This document shows positions 41,722-52,869 of a stretch of DNA of 55,965 bases, piece after piece. Position numbers and translations under genes: made by a program. The notes under the pieces were generated by a model. That model saw only the letters and a list, made by a program, of their open reading frames with translations. It was not told where the DNA came from and did no database searches. The stretch is taken from the NCBI GenBank assembly GCA_001931905.2, contig MSJI02000669.1:1-55965 (forward strand), read 5' to 3'. Within the stretch, counting starts at the first letter, position 1. Every line of letters starts with the position of its first letter. Source of the stretch: Cladosporium sp. IMV 00045. Its lineage: Eukaryota > Ascomycota > Dothideomycetes > Cladosporiales > Cladosporiaceae.

Positions 41722-43365
41722 ATGGCAGGCTCAAATATTCCTCGCGCAGACGCGCGCGGCGCAATAGTCCAGCAATGGTCTCCAAACCACCTTTCGCCCA
41801 GAAGTGGCTCACACTCACCTAATAACGCACACGACCATGACGACGGATACGCAAATGGCGACGACTACACATGTGACGGCAGACCTCCACGGATGGGAAC
41901 ACCGCAGACGACAGAAGACGACGAGAGGCGCTGGCAAGATGAAGAGCTCAACCGCAAGATCATGAATCAGGTCGAGGAAAACGGCATTACGCGTCCCAAA
42001 GGCTACAAAGTCTCATATCATTACAACAGCACAGTAGAGGACATGCATTTTGGAAGGACACATCCAATGAAGCCCTGGCGACTCACTCTCGCAAAACACC
42101 TCATTCTCGGCTACGGCCTTCAATACGCCATGGACACCCACGAAGCACTTCCCGCGGCCAAAGAACAGGTCTGCGCATTCCACGACCGCGATTATGTCGA
42201 TTTCCTCTCTGAAGTCGCGCCAGAATCATTCGACCGACTCTGCCAAAATCCCAAATACGCCAAAGCTGTCCCTCCCGCTCACGACGGAGACAGCGTCTAT
42301 CTAGGACCCTACAACCTCTCTACATCTCCTGGTGCCGACTGCCCTGTATTCGCAGACATGAGCACATACCTCTTCTTATACACTGGCGCCACATTAGCGG
42401 CAAGCCATCAACTCACGACCGGACAAAGCGATATCGCAGTCAACTGGTCAGGCGGTTTACATCACGCCCACAAATCCGAGGCCTCTGGCTTCTGTTACAT
42501 AAACGACATCGTACTTGCAATCCTGGAAATGCTCAAAGTATGGGCTCGGGTTCTCTACATTGACATCGACGTCCACCACGGAGATGGCGTCGAAGAAGCC
42601 TTCCAGCGACAGCCACGAGTCATGACATTGAGCTTCCACCGCTATGGTCCGTACGACGACACTGGCCACAAGTTCTTTCCTGGCACTGGCGACATCACAG
42701 ATATTGGACTGAGATCCACACACGGCGAGCACTTCGCCCTCAACGTCCCTATAAGCTCGGGCATTGACGATCGGCAATACAACTACCTCTTCACATCCGT
42801 CGTGAGACGCGCAGTAAACGCCTTCAACCCTTCAGCGATCGTGCTGCAGTGCGGCGCCGACTCTCTCGGCGGAGACCGTCTGGGTCAATTCAACATCAAT
42901 ATCAAGCAACACGGCGAATGCGTGAACTTCGTCAAATCCCTCAACGTCCCCGTCCTTCTCCTCGGCGGTGGCGGATACACCGCTAGAAACGTTGCCAGAG
43001 CATGGTGCTACGAAACCGCTCTCGCCACCGAAAACGAACTCCCCGACGCCATCCCGCTCGACTTCATCCCCAGACCCGAAGCTTTCCAGGGCAAAGGCCA
43101 CGGTGACGGCAAGCTCTTCCCGGCTTTTAATCGCGCCCACCCGAACAATTGCAGCACCGCTGATCTGGAGAATATGGTCAAGAAGATCGAATGGGACTTG
43201 AAATATGTGGCGAACAGCCCGTGGGCTCAGATGGATCAGTTGCCGAGAAGGAGTATGGTGGAGAGTATTACTGACAGTATTGACGAGGAGAGAAAGCCGA
43301 ACAAGGCCGAGAAGACTCGCAGAGAGAAGGAGAGAGATCCTGCTGGGAGGGGTGAGCTGAGATGA
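41722..43365 (+). CDS. hos2: Class I histone deacetylase, Hos2/HosA type
   Basis: A single exon of 547 residues from ATG 41722. An acidic N-terminal extension of about 95 residues precedes the deacetylase domain (YKVSYHYNSTVEDMHFGRTHPMKPWR). The catalytic His pair is in GGLHHAHKSEASGF. Zinc ligands are in DIDVHHGDGVEEAF and QCGADSLGGDRLG, and the transition-state Tyr is in GGGGYT. The HPMKPWRLTL and VANSPWAQMDQLPRRS segments suit the Hos2 group rather than Rpd3. Hos2 is the deacetylase of the Set3 complex and acts on H3/H4 tails in transcribed genes. It is paired head to head with an ING-type acetyltransferase subunit. Confidence 0.93.
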   Translation: MAGSNIPRADARGAIVQQWSPNHLSPRSGSHSPNNAHDHDDGYANGDDYTCDGRPPRMGTPQTTEDDERRWQDEELNRKIMNQVEENGITRPKGYKVSYHYNSTVEDMHFGRTHPMKPWRLTLAKHLILGYGLQYAMDTHEALPAAKEQVCAFHDRDYVDFLSEVAPESFDRLCQNPKYAKAVPPAHDGDSVYLGPYNLSTSPGADCPVFADMSTYLFLYTGATLAASHQLTTGQSDIAVNWSGGLHHAHKSEASGFCYINDIVLAILEMLKVWARVLYIDIDVHHGDGVEEAFQRQPRVMTLSFHRYGPYDDTGHKFFPGTGDITDIGLRSTHGEHFALNVPISSGIDDRQYNYLFTSVVRRAVNAFNPSAIVLQCGADSLGGDRLGQFNINIKQHGECVNFVKSLNVPVLLLGGGGYTARNVARAWCYETALATENELPDAIPLDFIPRPEAFQGKGHGDGKLFPAFNRAHPNNCSTADLENMVKKIEWDLKYVANSPWAQMDQLPRRSMVESITDSIDEERKPNKAEKTRREKERDPAGRGELR

Positions 43366-44309
43366 GCGTGGAGCGTATTGCTGGATAATTGACAAAGAAC
43401 AAGAACTTGATGGATGGCTATTACTGAAGACGGATTGATGTTTTCCACCTGGAGAAAGGAAGAAGGAATTGCTTTAGAGGAATGACTCTGTTTCAGCGTG
43501 GTGCTCGGCGTTGCATTCGGTTCGGGACTGTGTCATTGGAGGTGCTTGATCAAGGAGAGCAGGATGAAGGATGGTTCAGCCACGCTTTCTGCGCCATACA
43601 ATAAAGGACATTAAAGGCAGATATAGCCTCATCACAGCACACTAGAAACACCTTGTAAGCAGAATACTGCTCGAATGAAATGTGCATGGTTGTACAAACC
43701 AAAGTCTTATTGCCGGGCCATTCAAGAAGTCAAAAGATCCAATTCCTGCGAGCAGCACAGCCGAGGTTCATGACTTTCCCAAATTCTCTTACAAATCTCG
43801 TCTTACGTGAATGCAAGAGCCGATCATTTCTATCTCCTCTTGGTAGAATCAAGATCGTCGCTTATCTCTTGTCGCCTGCCTACTCGGGAAGCTCGCGCGC
43901 AAAAAGCTGGGCGAAGCCCCGCTTGACTTGATCTCTGGCCCACCAAACCTTCACGCCCATCTACTTCGAAAGCAAACGCCATGCGATCTAAACAAACGAA
44001 CTGCCTATCGTGTCTGCAACCCTGCAGGAACAAGCTCCTTGCATGCCGTCATGTCATGTCTGCCGTGACTTGCTATTGGTAGGACCTGGCGGTCTTTGGT
44101 CTTTCGACAAGGATGTCGGAGTTGGCGACTGCGATTTGGTGGCTATGAACCGTAGACCAGGGTGACATGTGCCGTAGTAGGTAATATGGGGCCTTGTTAT
44201 GGGCAAGGTAGTATGGCCTGTCCGATCTCGCTCTGCCTATGCTGCTAATAAATACGGAGAACCGCTCTTTCGTTCTCGCGAGAGCCACTGTCCGACACGG
44301 TGATTGACG
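43366..44309. other. Intergenic, Hos2 to M28 peptidase
   Basis: About 940 bp with no supported gene. A TAATAAATA element at about 44,246-44,254, roughly 60 bp before the peptidase start, is a possible TATA-type promoter element. Confidence 0.4.
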
Positions 44310-45803
44310 ATGTTTCTCAAAGCTGCCACTCTCAGCGTCCTGCTGGGCATTGCCAATGCTCAGACATGGAAGGACCTTCCTGGAAGTCTTTACGGTCCAG
44401 CAGAGCCATGGGGGTTCGCCCCAGAGGCGAGCTGGCCACCTACCACAGAATTCGGAAAAGAGCTCGAACCCCAGAAGCCGGACGCCTTGACCCGCGACAT
44501 AATAGCTCAAGTCGACCAGGACAGTGTTGAAAGCATCATCACCAAACTTGCAGGATTTGGTACAAGGCATACCCTCTCGACGCAAAATTCTAGTACCCGT
44601 GGCATTGGCGCTGCCAGAGACTGGATCTACAATGAGATGAGAGACTATGCCTCACAAGGAAATGGGAGCATGAACGTCTATTTCAACTCCTACATCCAAA
44701 CTGTTGCCAGCCGAATCCTCTTCCCAGTCAACATCACCAATGTCATCGCTCAGATCAACGGCTCCTCCGATCCCAACCGCGTCCACATCGTCACAGCCCA
44801 CTACGACAGCCGCCGCCTCAACGTGAGCGACTACACGAACGACGCACCTGGAGCCGACGACGACGCCTCAGGCGTAGCAGTCGTCATGGAAATGGCTCGC
44901 ATCTGCGCCAAGCAGAAGCCCAAAGCGACCATGATCTTCGCCGCCGTCGCTGGCGAAGAGCAAGGCCTCTACGGCGCCGACCATCTCGCCAAAACCCTCA
45001 AAGCAGCCGGATACAATGTTGAAGGCAACTGGAACGTCGACACCGTCGGCAGCGGATCTAACGAACCCTTCACCCCCATCAACGAACACACCATCCGTGT
45101 CTTCGGCGCCAGCATCCTCTCCCCCAACATTTCCACCGGCTCTTACAGCTCAACCATCGGCACGATCGGAGGCGAGAACGACTCCCCGCACCGCAACCTA
45201 GGCCGCTTCATCGCCGAAGTCGCCGCCGGCGCCTCCGAGGAAGTCGACATGCAAGTCGCGCTCATCTACCGCCTCGACCGCTTCCTGCGCGGCGGAGACC
45301 ACCGCCGTTTCCTCGAGCAGGGCTTCCCCGCCGTGCGCTTCACCGAAGCCGTCGAGGAGTTCAAGCACCAGCACCAGGACATCCGCGTCGTCAACGGCAC
45401 GCAGTACGGCGACACGTTGGCGTTTGTCGATTTTGCGTACACCTCGCGCGTGGCGAAGGTGAACCTCGCGACCATGTGGTCCGCGGCCAACGCGCCTGCC
45501 ATGCCGAGGAATGTGACCATCTCGACGAACGTGGGGTTCACGGCTGCGGATGAGAATACGCCAGAGGATGTTGTGAACAACTTGAGTGCTTTTTCGTGGG
45601 TTGCGGGAAGTGATCCGCTGGTTGCTGGGTATGAGCTTGTTTGGAGGGTAAGTGGTGCGCTGCAGTGGAGTCATTCGCTTGATGTTGGGAATGTGGGCAA
45701 TGTTACTGTTGATTTGTCGAAGGATAGTTTGCAGTTTGGTGTTAGGGCTGTTGGACACGATGGGAAGAAGAGCCCGGCAGTTTTCCCTTTCCCTGGTCAA
45801 TAG
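44310..45803 (+). CDS. Secreted M28 zinc aminopeptidase
   Basis: A single exon of 497 residues from ATG 44310. A signal peptide MFLKAATLSVLLGIANA is followed by the mature N-terminus QTWKDL. The M28 catalytic core shows zinc ligands and catalytic residues in AHYDSR, GADDDASG, GEEQGLYGA, WNVDTVG and the His of RGGDHRRFLEQGFPAVRFTE. A C-terminal fibronectin-like beta domain ends in KKSPAVFPFPGQ. Many N-x-S/T sites fit secretion. By family it trims N-terminal residues from peptides outside the cell. The exact residue preference is not predictable. It faces the carboxylesterase gene tail to tail, about 200 bp away. Confidence 0.9.
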   Translation: MFLKAATLSVLLGIANAQTWKDLPGSLYGPAEPWGFAPEASWPPTTEFGKELEPQKPDALTRDIIAQVDQDSVESIITKLAGFGTRHTLSTQNSSTRGIGAARDWIYNEMRDYASQGNGSMNVYFNSYIQTVASRILFPVNITNVIAQINGSSDPNRVHIVTAHYDSRRLNVSDYTNDAPGADDDASGVAVVMEMARICAKQKPKATMIFAAVAGEEQGLYGADHLAKTLKAAGYNVEGNWNVDTVGSGSNEPFTPINEHTIRVFGASILSPNISTGSYSSTIGTIGGENDSPHRNLGRFIAEVAAGASEEVDMQVALIYRLDRFLRGGDHRRFLEQGFPAVRFTEAVEEFKHQHQDIRVVNGTQYGDTLAFVDFAYTSRVAKVNLATMWSAANAPAMPRNVTISTNVGFTAADENTPEDVVNNLSAFSWVAGSDPLVAGYELVWRVSGALQWSHSLDVGNVGNVTVDLSKDSLQFGVRAVGHDGKKSPAVFPFPGQ

Positions 45804-46008
45804 ACTCTGCCAAAAAGTAGACCCGCAAGTTTTTGCGTGGGAAGAAAGGTCTTTGAACCTAGCATGTCGGAAATGCATAGACACGGAGGCAAATCACTAG
45901 TAAAGATGAGCAAAATTGGATATGATCATCAGACTCAAAGGCATTTTCTACTCAATGAATAGTCTATTGACAAGCCTTGTTTTATTTCATTATCGCTGAA
46001 TAGCGTGA

Positions 46009-47703
46009 TCACCTCTTGTAAGCAAGAGCATGGTCCAAAATGAACTGGATTCCCTCCTTGCGCCAAGTATCCGGCTCATTCCAAGCATTACCGGTAACAT
46101 TGGTATCAAAGACAATGTTCTCCGGCTTATCATTGGAGTACACAGGCCAGTCAGGAGTAGAAGAGTTCCTCCCCTTGAAACCATTAGGGTCAAGATCGTG
46201 AATGAACGAAGCCCAGCTGGAGCTCATGAGATCTCCAAGCTCGTAGTAAGCCTCGGACTTATTGCCGTAGGGGTTCACGGTGCCCCAGAGCTCGCCGTAG
46301 CCAAGACCTTGCGTGTTGTCGAAGACGAAAGCGACTTCTTGGAAGTGCGTCACGCCAGTCGTGAACGGGATGCCGTTGGGGATGGTGTTGAAGCGGTAGC
46401 TGTAGGCGTCAATGCCGTGAGCGGTCCAGACTTCGCACGCGCCGCGGCGGTTGGCTATCATCATCGCGTCGCCCCAATAGGCAGCGCTGCGGCGGTATTG
46501 AGTCTGGTTTGGGTAGGTGTAGTTGCCAATCTCCTCGACCGGCGGGATCCAGTAGTCAGGTGTGTTGGGGTAGGCTTCAAGCACTTCTGGGACGAAAGAT
46601 GCAGGGAGGGTTACGGCTCTCTCATCGTCGGTAAGCGTGTCGGCAAAGTCTTGCTCGGAATCGATGCCTTGCGGTCCGAAAGCGGTGCCCTCATCGGTGT
46701 TGGCACCAGAGATGATGGGAACTTGCACGAAGGCACCGTCCTCAAGCTGCAGGCTGCCCCAGCGCTGGACGAAGTCGCCGTCCACGATCACGTTCCAGTC
46801 GCCGCCATCGGTAGAGTTGAAGTAATCATTGACCTGCTCGTATGGAGCATAGCGGAGGCAGTCAAGAGTGTCGGTGGCATTGCCGCATCCGGTGATGTTG
46901 ACGAGCGCATCATAACCGGGCTGGTAGTCAATCTCTGAGCGGTAGCTGTTGTAGGCTACTGGGTTACCCGACTGCATGATACCAGCGCGGAAAAGGCCAT
47001 CGTCGCGGCCATTGTAAGCAAGCAGGTGCCAGCCGACGGATGCGGCACCAGCAGACTCTCCCCAGATGGTGACCTTGCTGGCATCGCCACCGAACGCAGC
47101 AATGTTCTCCTGCACCCAGTGGAAGGCCAGGCGCTGGTCTCTGAGAGCAATGTTTGTGTTGCCACTTCCAGTGACCTGCTCAGAGGCCAGAAGACCCCAA
47201 CCCTGCAGGCGGTAGTTGATGGAAACACCGATTATAGGCTTGCCAATCTTCACACTGTTCTCAACGATGAAGGAGAGGTTGTAGCGGGCGTCACGGCTAC
47301 CGCCCATTCGAAGACCACCGCCGTGAATCCAGAGACCGATTGGAAGCTCCTGGTCTTCGTAGCCGGAGGGACGGACGATGTTGAGGTAGAGGCAGTCCTC
47401 AGATACAGGGTAGCCGAGCTGGTCACCACCGTAGCCAACGCAAGAAGGAGCGTATTCGGTTGCCTCGTAAGTGCTGTTGTAGGTGGAGTTCAAGGATTGC
47501 GGGTTGCGGAAGCGAAGGCCGTTGACCGGAGGCTGAGCGTAGGGGATACCTAAGAAGTAGTCCTCATTGTAGGTCGAGGAATGAATACCAGAGATGGTCC
47601 CGTTCTTGACGTCCACTGTGGGAGCACCGCCGTAGCTGGCTTGACGGCGAAAGCTGGGCGCCGCACTGGCTACTGCCAGCAGGCTTGCAAATATCGTAAG
47701 CAT
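46009..47703 (-). CDS. Secreted type-B carboxylesterase/lipase
   Basis: A single exon of 564 residues on the minus strand, starting at ATG 47703-47701. A signal peptide MLTIFASLLAVASA and a short propeptide-like SFRRQ precede the mature protein. The alpha/beta-hydrolase features are GIPYAQPP, EDCLYLNIVRP, the oxyanion loop WIHGGGLRMG, the nucleophile elbow GESAGAASVG, the acid Glu in GANTDEGTAFG and the His in THFQEVAFVF. Several N-glycosylation sites are present. Type-B carboxylesterases cleave esters outside the cell; the natural substrate is not evident. A TATATAAT element lies 72-79 bp upstream. Confidence 0.92.
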   Translation of the reverse strand: MLTIFASLLAVASAAPSFRRQASYGGAPTVDVKNGTISGIHSSTYNEDYFLGIPYAQPPVNGLRFRNPQSLNSTYNSTYEATEYAPSCVGYGGDQLGYPVSEDCLYLNIVRPSGYEDQELPIGLWIHGGGLRMGGSRDARYNLSFIVENSVKIGKPIIGVSINYRLQGWGLLASEQVTGSGNTNIALRDQRLAFHWVQENIAAFGGDASKVTIWGESAGAASVGWHLLAYNGRDDGLFRAGIMQSGNPVAYNSYRSEIDYQPGYDALVNITGCGNATDTLDCLRYAPYEQVNDYFNSTDGGDWNVIVDGDFVQRWGSLQLEDGAFVQVPIISGANTDEGTAFGPQGIDSEQDFADTLTDDERAVTLPASFVPEVLEAYPNTPDYWIPPVEEIGNYTYPNQTQYRRSAAYWGDAMMIANRRGACEVWTAHGIDAYSYRFNTIPNGIPFTTGVTHFQEVAFVFDNTQGLGYGELWGTVNPYGNKSEAYYELGDLMSSSWASFIHDLDPNGFKGRNSSTPDWPVYSNDKPENIVFDTNVTGNAWNEPDTWRKEGIQFILDHALAYKR

Positions 47704-49097
47704 GGCTAACAAGAGCAAGAGGAGTTCCAGCTGATGGTCAGGCAGGTGTAAAAATCAAAAGGATGCCAGAGCACATTATATACTTGACGTAGTGCAAGGC
47801 ACCATAGCTGCGGACACCGGTCCCGAGGTCCACGCAAACGTCACCGGGAGCTTGAAGCATCCATAACGGCTCATGGTATTGGGAGCATTTGCCGAACGAT
47901 GTCGAAGTCATCGGATATGGACAAAGGCAGAGTCAACCCCGTGCGCATGGGGCGATGATCCAGCAAGGAATGGAGATTGTCGTGCGGGGCATGTGTGGAG
48001 ATGATGTTGTTGTTTCGGCCAAGATCGCTCCGTTTCTGCAACTTCTCCGCTTGATGAGAGACAACACGATTCATGAACGACGCCACATGAATGCTTAGCG
48101 CAAAGGCTCTCCTCTTGCCCGCTCGATTGGGCAATTATCGACCGCATCAGCAGGCTAAATCTTTAACCTTCACTTGTGGCATTCTCTCTTGCTTGGATAT
48201 TATCAAAATTGCGTGCTGGACGATGTGTTGGTATTACTTCGTGCCGACATGACAGACGTTGGGTGGCAGCTACTATGAGTACCCTTCGCTTGAGGATGCA
48301 AGAGACGAGAGCAGTAATGAGCTACGAGCGACTGATACTAGGTAGTCTGCGAACACAATACAAAACAGGCCATCGATGAAGAGACGAAAGAGCATGGATG
48401 AAGTGCACACGAGTAAGAGAATGCTTGAGCAGATACAGAGTTGTACAAAAAAAGCTTGACCCCACCACCACCCGACAGAATGTTGCATCTGCCGCGTCAA
48501 GCAAAGCCATGCCTCAAGGGCCTTCCAGAGAACACCTCATGAGGCAGACCGAGATTCAAAAAGTAAAAGCAAAAAAAGCTTGACCCCACCACCACCCGAC
48601 AGGAATTTTAGAACCATCTGCCGCGTCAAGCAGAAGGCCATACTCGAGAGTCTCCCAGGGGACAATGCAAGAGCAGACCAACCAAAGATAGGCCGCCTCA
48701 GCGATTGGCACAAGCAGCACTGATCCCAACGGTGTGCTCCTGGGCCTCCCAGAGAACACCTCCAGAGCACACCAGAGGACCAGAGCATGATTGACGCCAG
48801 TTGTATCCAGATTGTTTCCAGGCCCTCCCACTCTATGATGTTTTGTCGAGATTCCAGAAAGCCTTCAGGAGTCTGCCAGGGCAAGACTGCCCTCAGGATG
48901 TGTGTCCAAATTTCTCCAGGCCCTCCGATTTCACCCCGTATATGTGCGTGATAACCCACCGGCCGCCCAGAGGCTACCCCTGCAAGATGCGCCCATCTCA
49001 CAGCCACCCGACAGATGCAAAAGCAGTGTCGCTTGACAGAAGTCCCCAAACCCCACGAAAAGATAGGCTGCCACAAAACCTGACTAGAAGCCAGCAT
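47704..49097. repeat. Gene-poor region with a direct duplication at 48.45-48.70 kb
   Basis: AAAAAAAGCTTGACCCCACC followed by ACCACCCGACAG occurs at about 48,446 and again at about 48,571, with CATCTGCCGCGTCAAGCA shared further on in each copy. This is a diverged direct repeat of roughly 125-bp period. No protein gene is supported. Confidence 0.55.
47775..47782 (-). promoter_or_regulatory. TATA box of the carboxylesterase gene
   Basis: TATATAAT on the minus strand, 72-79 bp upstream of the start codon. This is a normal spacing for a TATA element with a short leader. Confidence 0.6.
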
Positions 49098-49800
49098 TGT
49101 TGGACGCACATGTCAGCCAGAGCTGCCAATGCCAGTGTCCACATTCCCCACAAGTTGTTGGACTTGCTCGACAGCCAGAGCTGTCAATGCCTGCGCCCCT
49201 GATCCCCAAAAGATGTTGGACTTACTCGACAGCCAGAGCTGCCAATGCCAATGTCGGTGTTTGGCGCAAGAGGTTGGACTTACCAAGCCAGCCACAAGCT
49301 GCCAATGCCAGTGACGTGGCCCGGTACGACGAGATGGACTTACATGACAGCCGGAGATGTCAATGCCTTTGTCGATGCGAGAGTTTGGACTCACTCTGAC
49401 AGCTTGTAGCTGTCGGTGCCATGTCGATGTTCGGTCCGGGTAGCTGGACTTACATGACAGCCAGAGCTGCCAATGCCAATTTCGATGTTTGGTGAAGGAG
49501 TCTGGACTTACCCAGCCAGCTGCAGGCTGCCAATGCCGATGCCATTGTCGATGATCACGGATCGCAAGGTGGTTGGACTCACTTGGACAGCCTGCAGCTG
49601 TCGGTGCCATGTCGATGTTGGTGAGGTGGAAAAGCTGGAATTAACAACCAGAGTTGTCAATTCCATTTGGTAGGACGATTCGAAAGCCAGAATGCCTTGG
49701 TCTTATACGACAGCCAGAGCTGTCGATGCCAAGTTATGCAGCGGCGACTCGAAAGTGATGGGCTTACATGACAGCTCGAGCTGTCAATGCCAATTCCGAG
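49098..49800. repeat. Minisatellite of about twelve 51-69 bp units with hairpin cores
   Basis: Each unit begins with TTGGACTTAC or a variant, continues with a GACAGC...GCTGTC-type core and ends with CAATGCC or GGTGCC plus a variable tail. Intact inverted repeats include 49170-49185, 49709-49724 and the perfect 16-bp palindrome GACAGCTCGAGCTGTC at 49770-49785. On the minus strand each unit offers GTAAGTCC, a splice-donor look-alike, and the frame 49610-49113 stays open with repeating His/Trp-rich peptide. Confidence 0.75.
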
Positions 49801-52800
49801 CACTGCTGAGAGTCTGCTGGCACAAGGTGGCAACCCCGAACGCTGGCTCCAAGCCTGCGTGCGACAACAGCCCGCGCCGAGTACAAGTGAGAAAAAGCCT
49901 TCCAGTACCGAGCAACCTTCACCCATAGTGTCTACCCAGGTATGCACTGCAGGCTTCAGCAACTCTCACTGTGGCCTACGTTCAAGCGTACACACGCAGG
50001 ACCTGGATTCAGCGTCAAGCAAGTGCCAACGTTGTCAAGGTTGTTCACCGGCCAAAAGCCGCGAGAGGGCTCGTCCAGGCTCTTGCTTGGTGTGGCAAAT
50101 GCTTGAGCCGGTCGCTTACTCGAGGAGGAAGTCGATGAGGTTTGGCTAAGGGTTCAAGAGTCGACAAGGCTTGACTATCCCTGCGCTCGCGGCGCTGCAA
50201 GACTCGGCGAAGGTAATGTCTGTTATTGCTGCGTCAGCATACGGCATGCGGGTTGCGGTAGAATGTTTCGACATACTGTGTCGGCGACATGCGAGTCGAG
50301 CTACGCATTGCACGGCGTTGTTGCAGGCCGCTTTGCGCCACGCGGTGTTGACATGTTCGTGGCGAGTCTGCTGTAGATGCAAAGCCTGCTCTGATGCGGT
50401 ACCGAGTCAGCGAAAACGGTTGGGATGGATTGACCTCGAGATTGGACGTACCATTGTAGCTTCTTGCAAGAGTTGTCGGGCTCGTTGGGATGTCTTGTGT
50501 CGGTGTTGTGCGAGTTGTTGTGGAAGCTGTTGTGCGCGGCAAAAAATGTGGAGGTTGGAAGCGCAAGGTTGAGCTCGGACCAACTTGTCAGTGAAGTGAA
50601 TGCAAGCGTTCTTCACATGTGACGCAGCAATGGAACCGGTAAATTGTTGAATGCGCGCCGCAGACAAGTGAATGTGAGGCCGCAGACGAGCAGTCAATTC
50701 CTCGGACGACTCATGCATGGACGATGAAACGCCTTCGAGCAGTGGCTGCGAGCAAGACTGGCATGCTGCCAAACCAAAAGCACACGTACTGGAAACGCAT
50801 AATACAAGGATTGCGTCTTGCCGACACACGCAAGCGGCTTCAAGTGTTGTTTTGAATCGTCGCAGAAGTTTGGAGCCACAGCAGGTGGAAGATGATGTGG
50901 ACGAGGCAAGTGATTCTGCGCGACGGCCAGTTTATAAAACTTCGATCCTTTCATCGGCGAGATTACGTAGATTAAAGCTGGAGCCTACGTTGTACGGTAT
51001 AGATGTGAAAAACAGGCCCAGCTACTGGGACATCGTCACAGTCATTCACTGGGCAATGGCAACGACTTTCTTTCACAGCTCTCCCAAGCGCGAGCACCAT
51101 CGCAGCGACAGACTTCTGCAGTGACGGCAACAAATGACAGCAAAGCTCGAGAGCTGCATATAATTCGGATGCTCGAAATTACTGTTCATCTAGCTAAATT
51201 GGCGTTCTGACTGATCGAACAAATCATGGAACAGCTCCTCATATCCCTCTCCCCATATTCCGGTCCCTGAGGAAGAACGCAGGCTACTGGAAATGAAACA
51301 ATAATGGGCAGTTGGTTCTTTGACCAATGTCAGACTTGGGTCTCGGGAATATCGCCCCAAATGCATGGTGTTGGCTACGTGACAGGATACAAAAGCCAAT
51401 GCATCGTACAAAAAGGATGGAAAAATTCAAGGTCTTCGAGAAGTTGGCTGCAGAATGCCCTCACTGCTTGGACGATTCACCTACGAACATCATGCCAATT
51501 ACTACTGCACAATCAGTCGAGTCTTTTCTACAACACAAACGGCGGAGTTCACCCCGAGACTTGGGTTCCTCGACATGCTGTTGAGAAAGAGCATTCGCAC
51601 GATCAGTCAGTCAGTGACATCGAAGACAGAAACTCCAACCCCAGCAAACGACAAACCACGGCCGAGCCGACAAATGCGACTTCGGCCGCCTCATTTCAAG
51701 AAAAACACCTACAAACGCCGTGGTTGGTGCCCACAATCTCCAGACCAGGCACAGACACACACCGCTCCAACACATGGGGTAATGCGCCTTCGGGCGCCAG
51801 CGGCGTAAACAGTGCTTACGAAATGCCATCTTCCAACCATGCATGAGGTTGAGAAATGCCCCATGGGAACGTCCATAAATTTTTGCCGTACCTGGCCGTC
51901 CGTGGCAGATAAGGTTATCGTCCATGTACGCAATCGCCCGGAGTCTCGGCCGCGGTCCGCGCCTTAATCCTAAATCTAGAGCTTGAACTGCGAGGTGGAA
52001 TCATGGGCTAGTGGCGAGGGTCGGAAATCCGAGGCATGTCTTGATGTCTGAACTGGCTGGTGGCTACTTGGGTTGGAATTGCGATGGTTGGCGATCTGGA
52101 GCGGTCTCGAGCATTTTTGACGCTGTTTCAGAGACTGCTGTCTCCGAAATTAGGCATTTGACCTTTGTAGCCCGCCGACTGCCGCCCTTCCAAGCAGTCC
52201 GGACTGATGAGACCAATCCAAGTCGCATTGGACGACCGCTGTGCGCCCGAACACCCTATCCCCAACTCCACATCTCATTCTCGCCCATCAAGACCAAGAG
52301 ACTGTGAGACCAACAAGAAAATCTCGAAGCTCCGAGGCTAGCCGCAGCCCACCCTGGCAAAATTTGAGTTTTCGTTACAGAAAAGAATTGGGAATTCGCA
52401 GAGATTCCCCACAACCTTGGAAGATTAAAATGGGTCTCGCTGCTTGCCAAAGCCGCTCGGCTTTTTGAACATGCGCTAGTAGCGTTTAGCGCTGCCTTAG
52501 TCGTGTGTCTTAGCAGCTGGAAGCGATGCGAGATCTGGAGCTTTTTGGGACGTCATGTTTGATGGTATTCTGTTCTTAGTGGGAGATGGAGAAGGGTCGT
52601 TTGTGCTTTTGAAATGTATTCTGAGGATTGCTCTAAGTATTCTATCGTGGTATTGTGGATCGCTTGATATGCCATCGTGGGAATCTCATCTATCCCAACG
52701 TGCTTTCAATAAAAAAGAAAAATGCCCAAGTCTGTACAAACAAAAGACTTCCTGTCAGATCAACGTGCTCGCTAAATGTGATGTCAAAAAATTCGTTGCA

Positions 52801-52869
52801 AATCATGTCTCGCAACCTTGTGGTGTTGCGGGGTACGGGGTATATCGTTCCCCCATTGGACCCTGGTGC
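49801..52869. other. Gene-poor stretch, no gene supported
   Basis: About 3 kb. The largest frames (+51304-51846, -50407-50829) lack protein-like conservation or splice context. I see no transposase, reverse transcriptase or terminal repeats, and no tRNA. Confidence 0.35.

Noticed and set aside
49098..49800. CRISPR array
   Set aside because: The genome is eukaryotic, units vary in length and sequence, spacers are related to each other, and no cas genes are nearby.
51304..51846. 180-residue plus-strand frame as a gene
   Set aside because: It has low-information composition, competing overlapping frames of similar length, and no domain or splice support.
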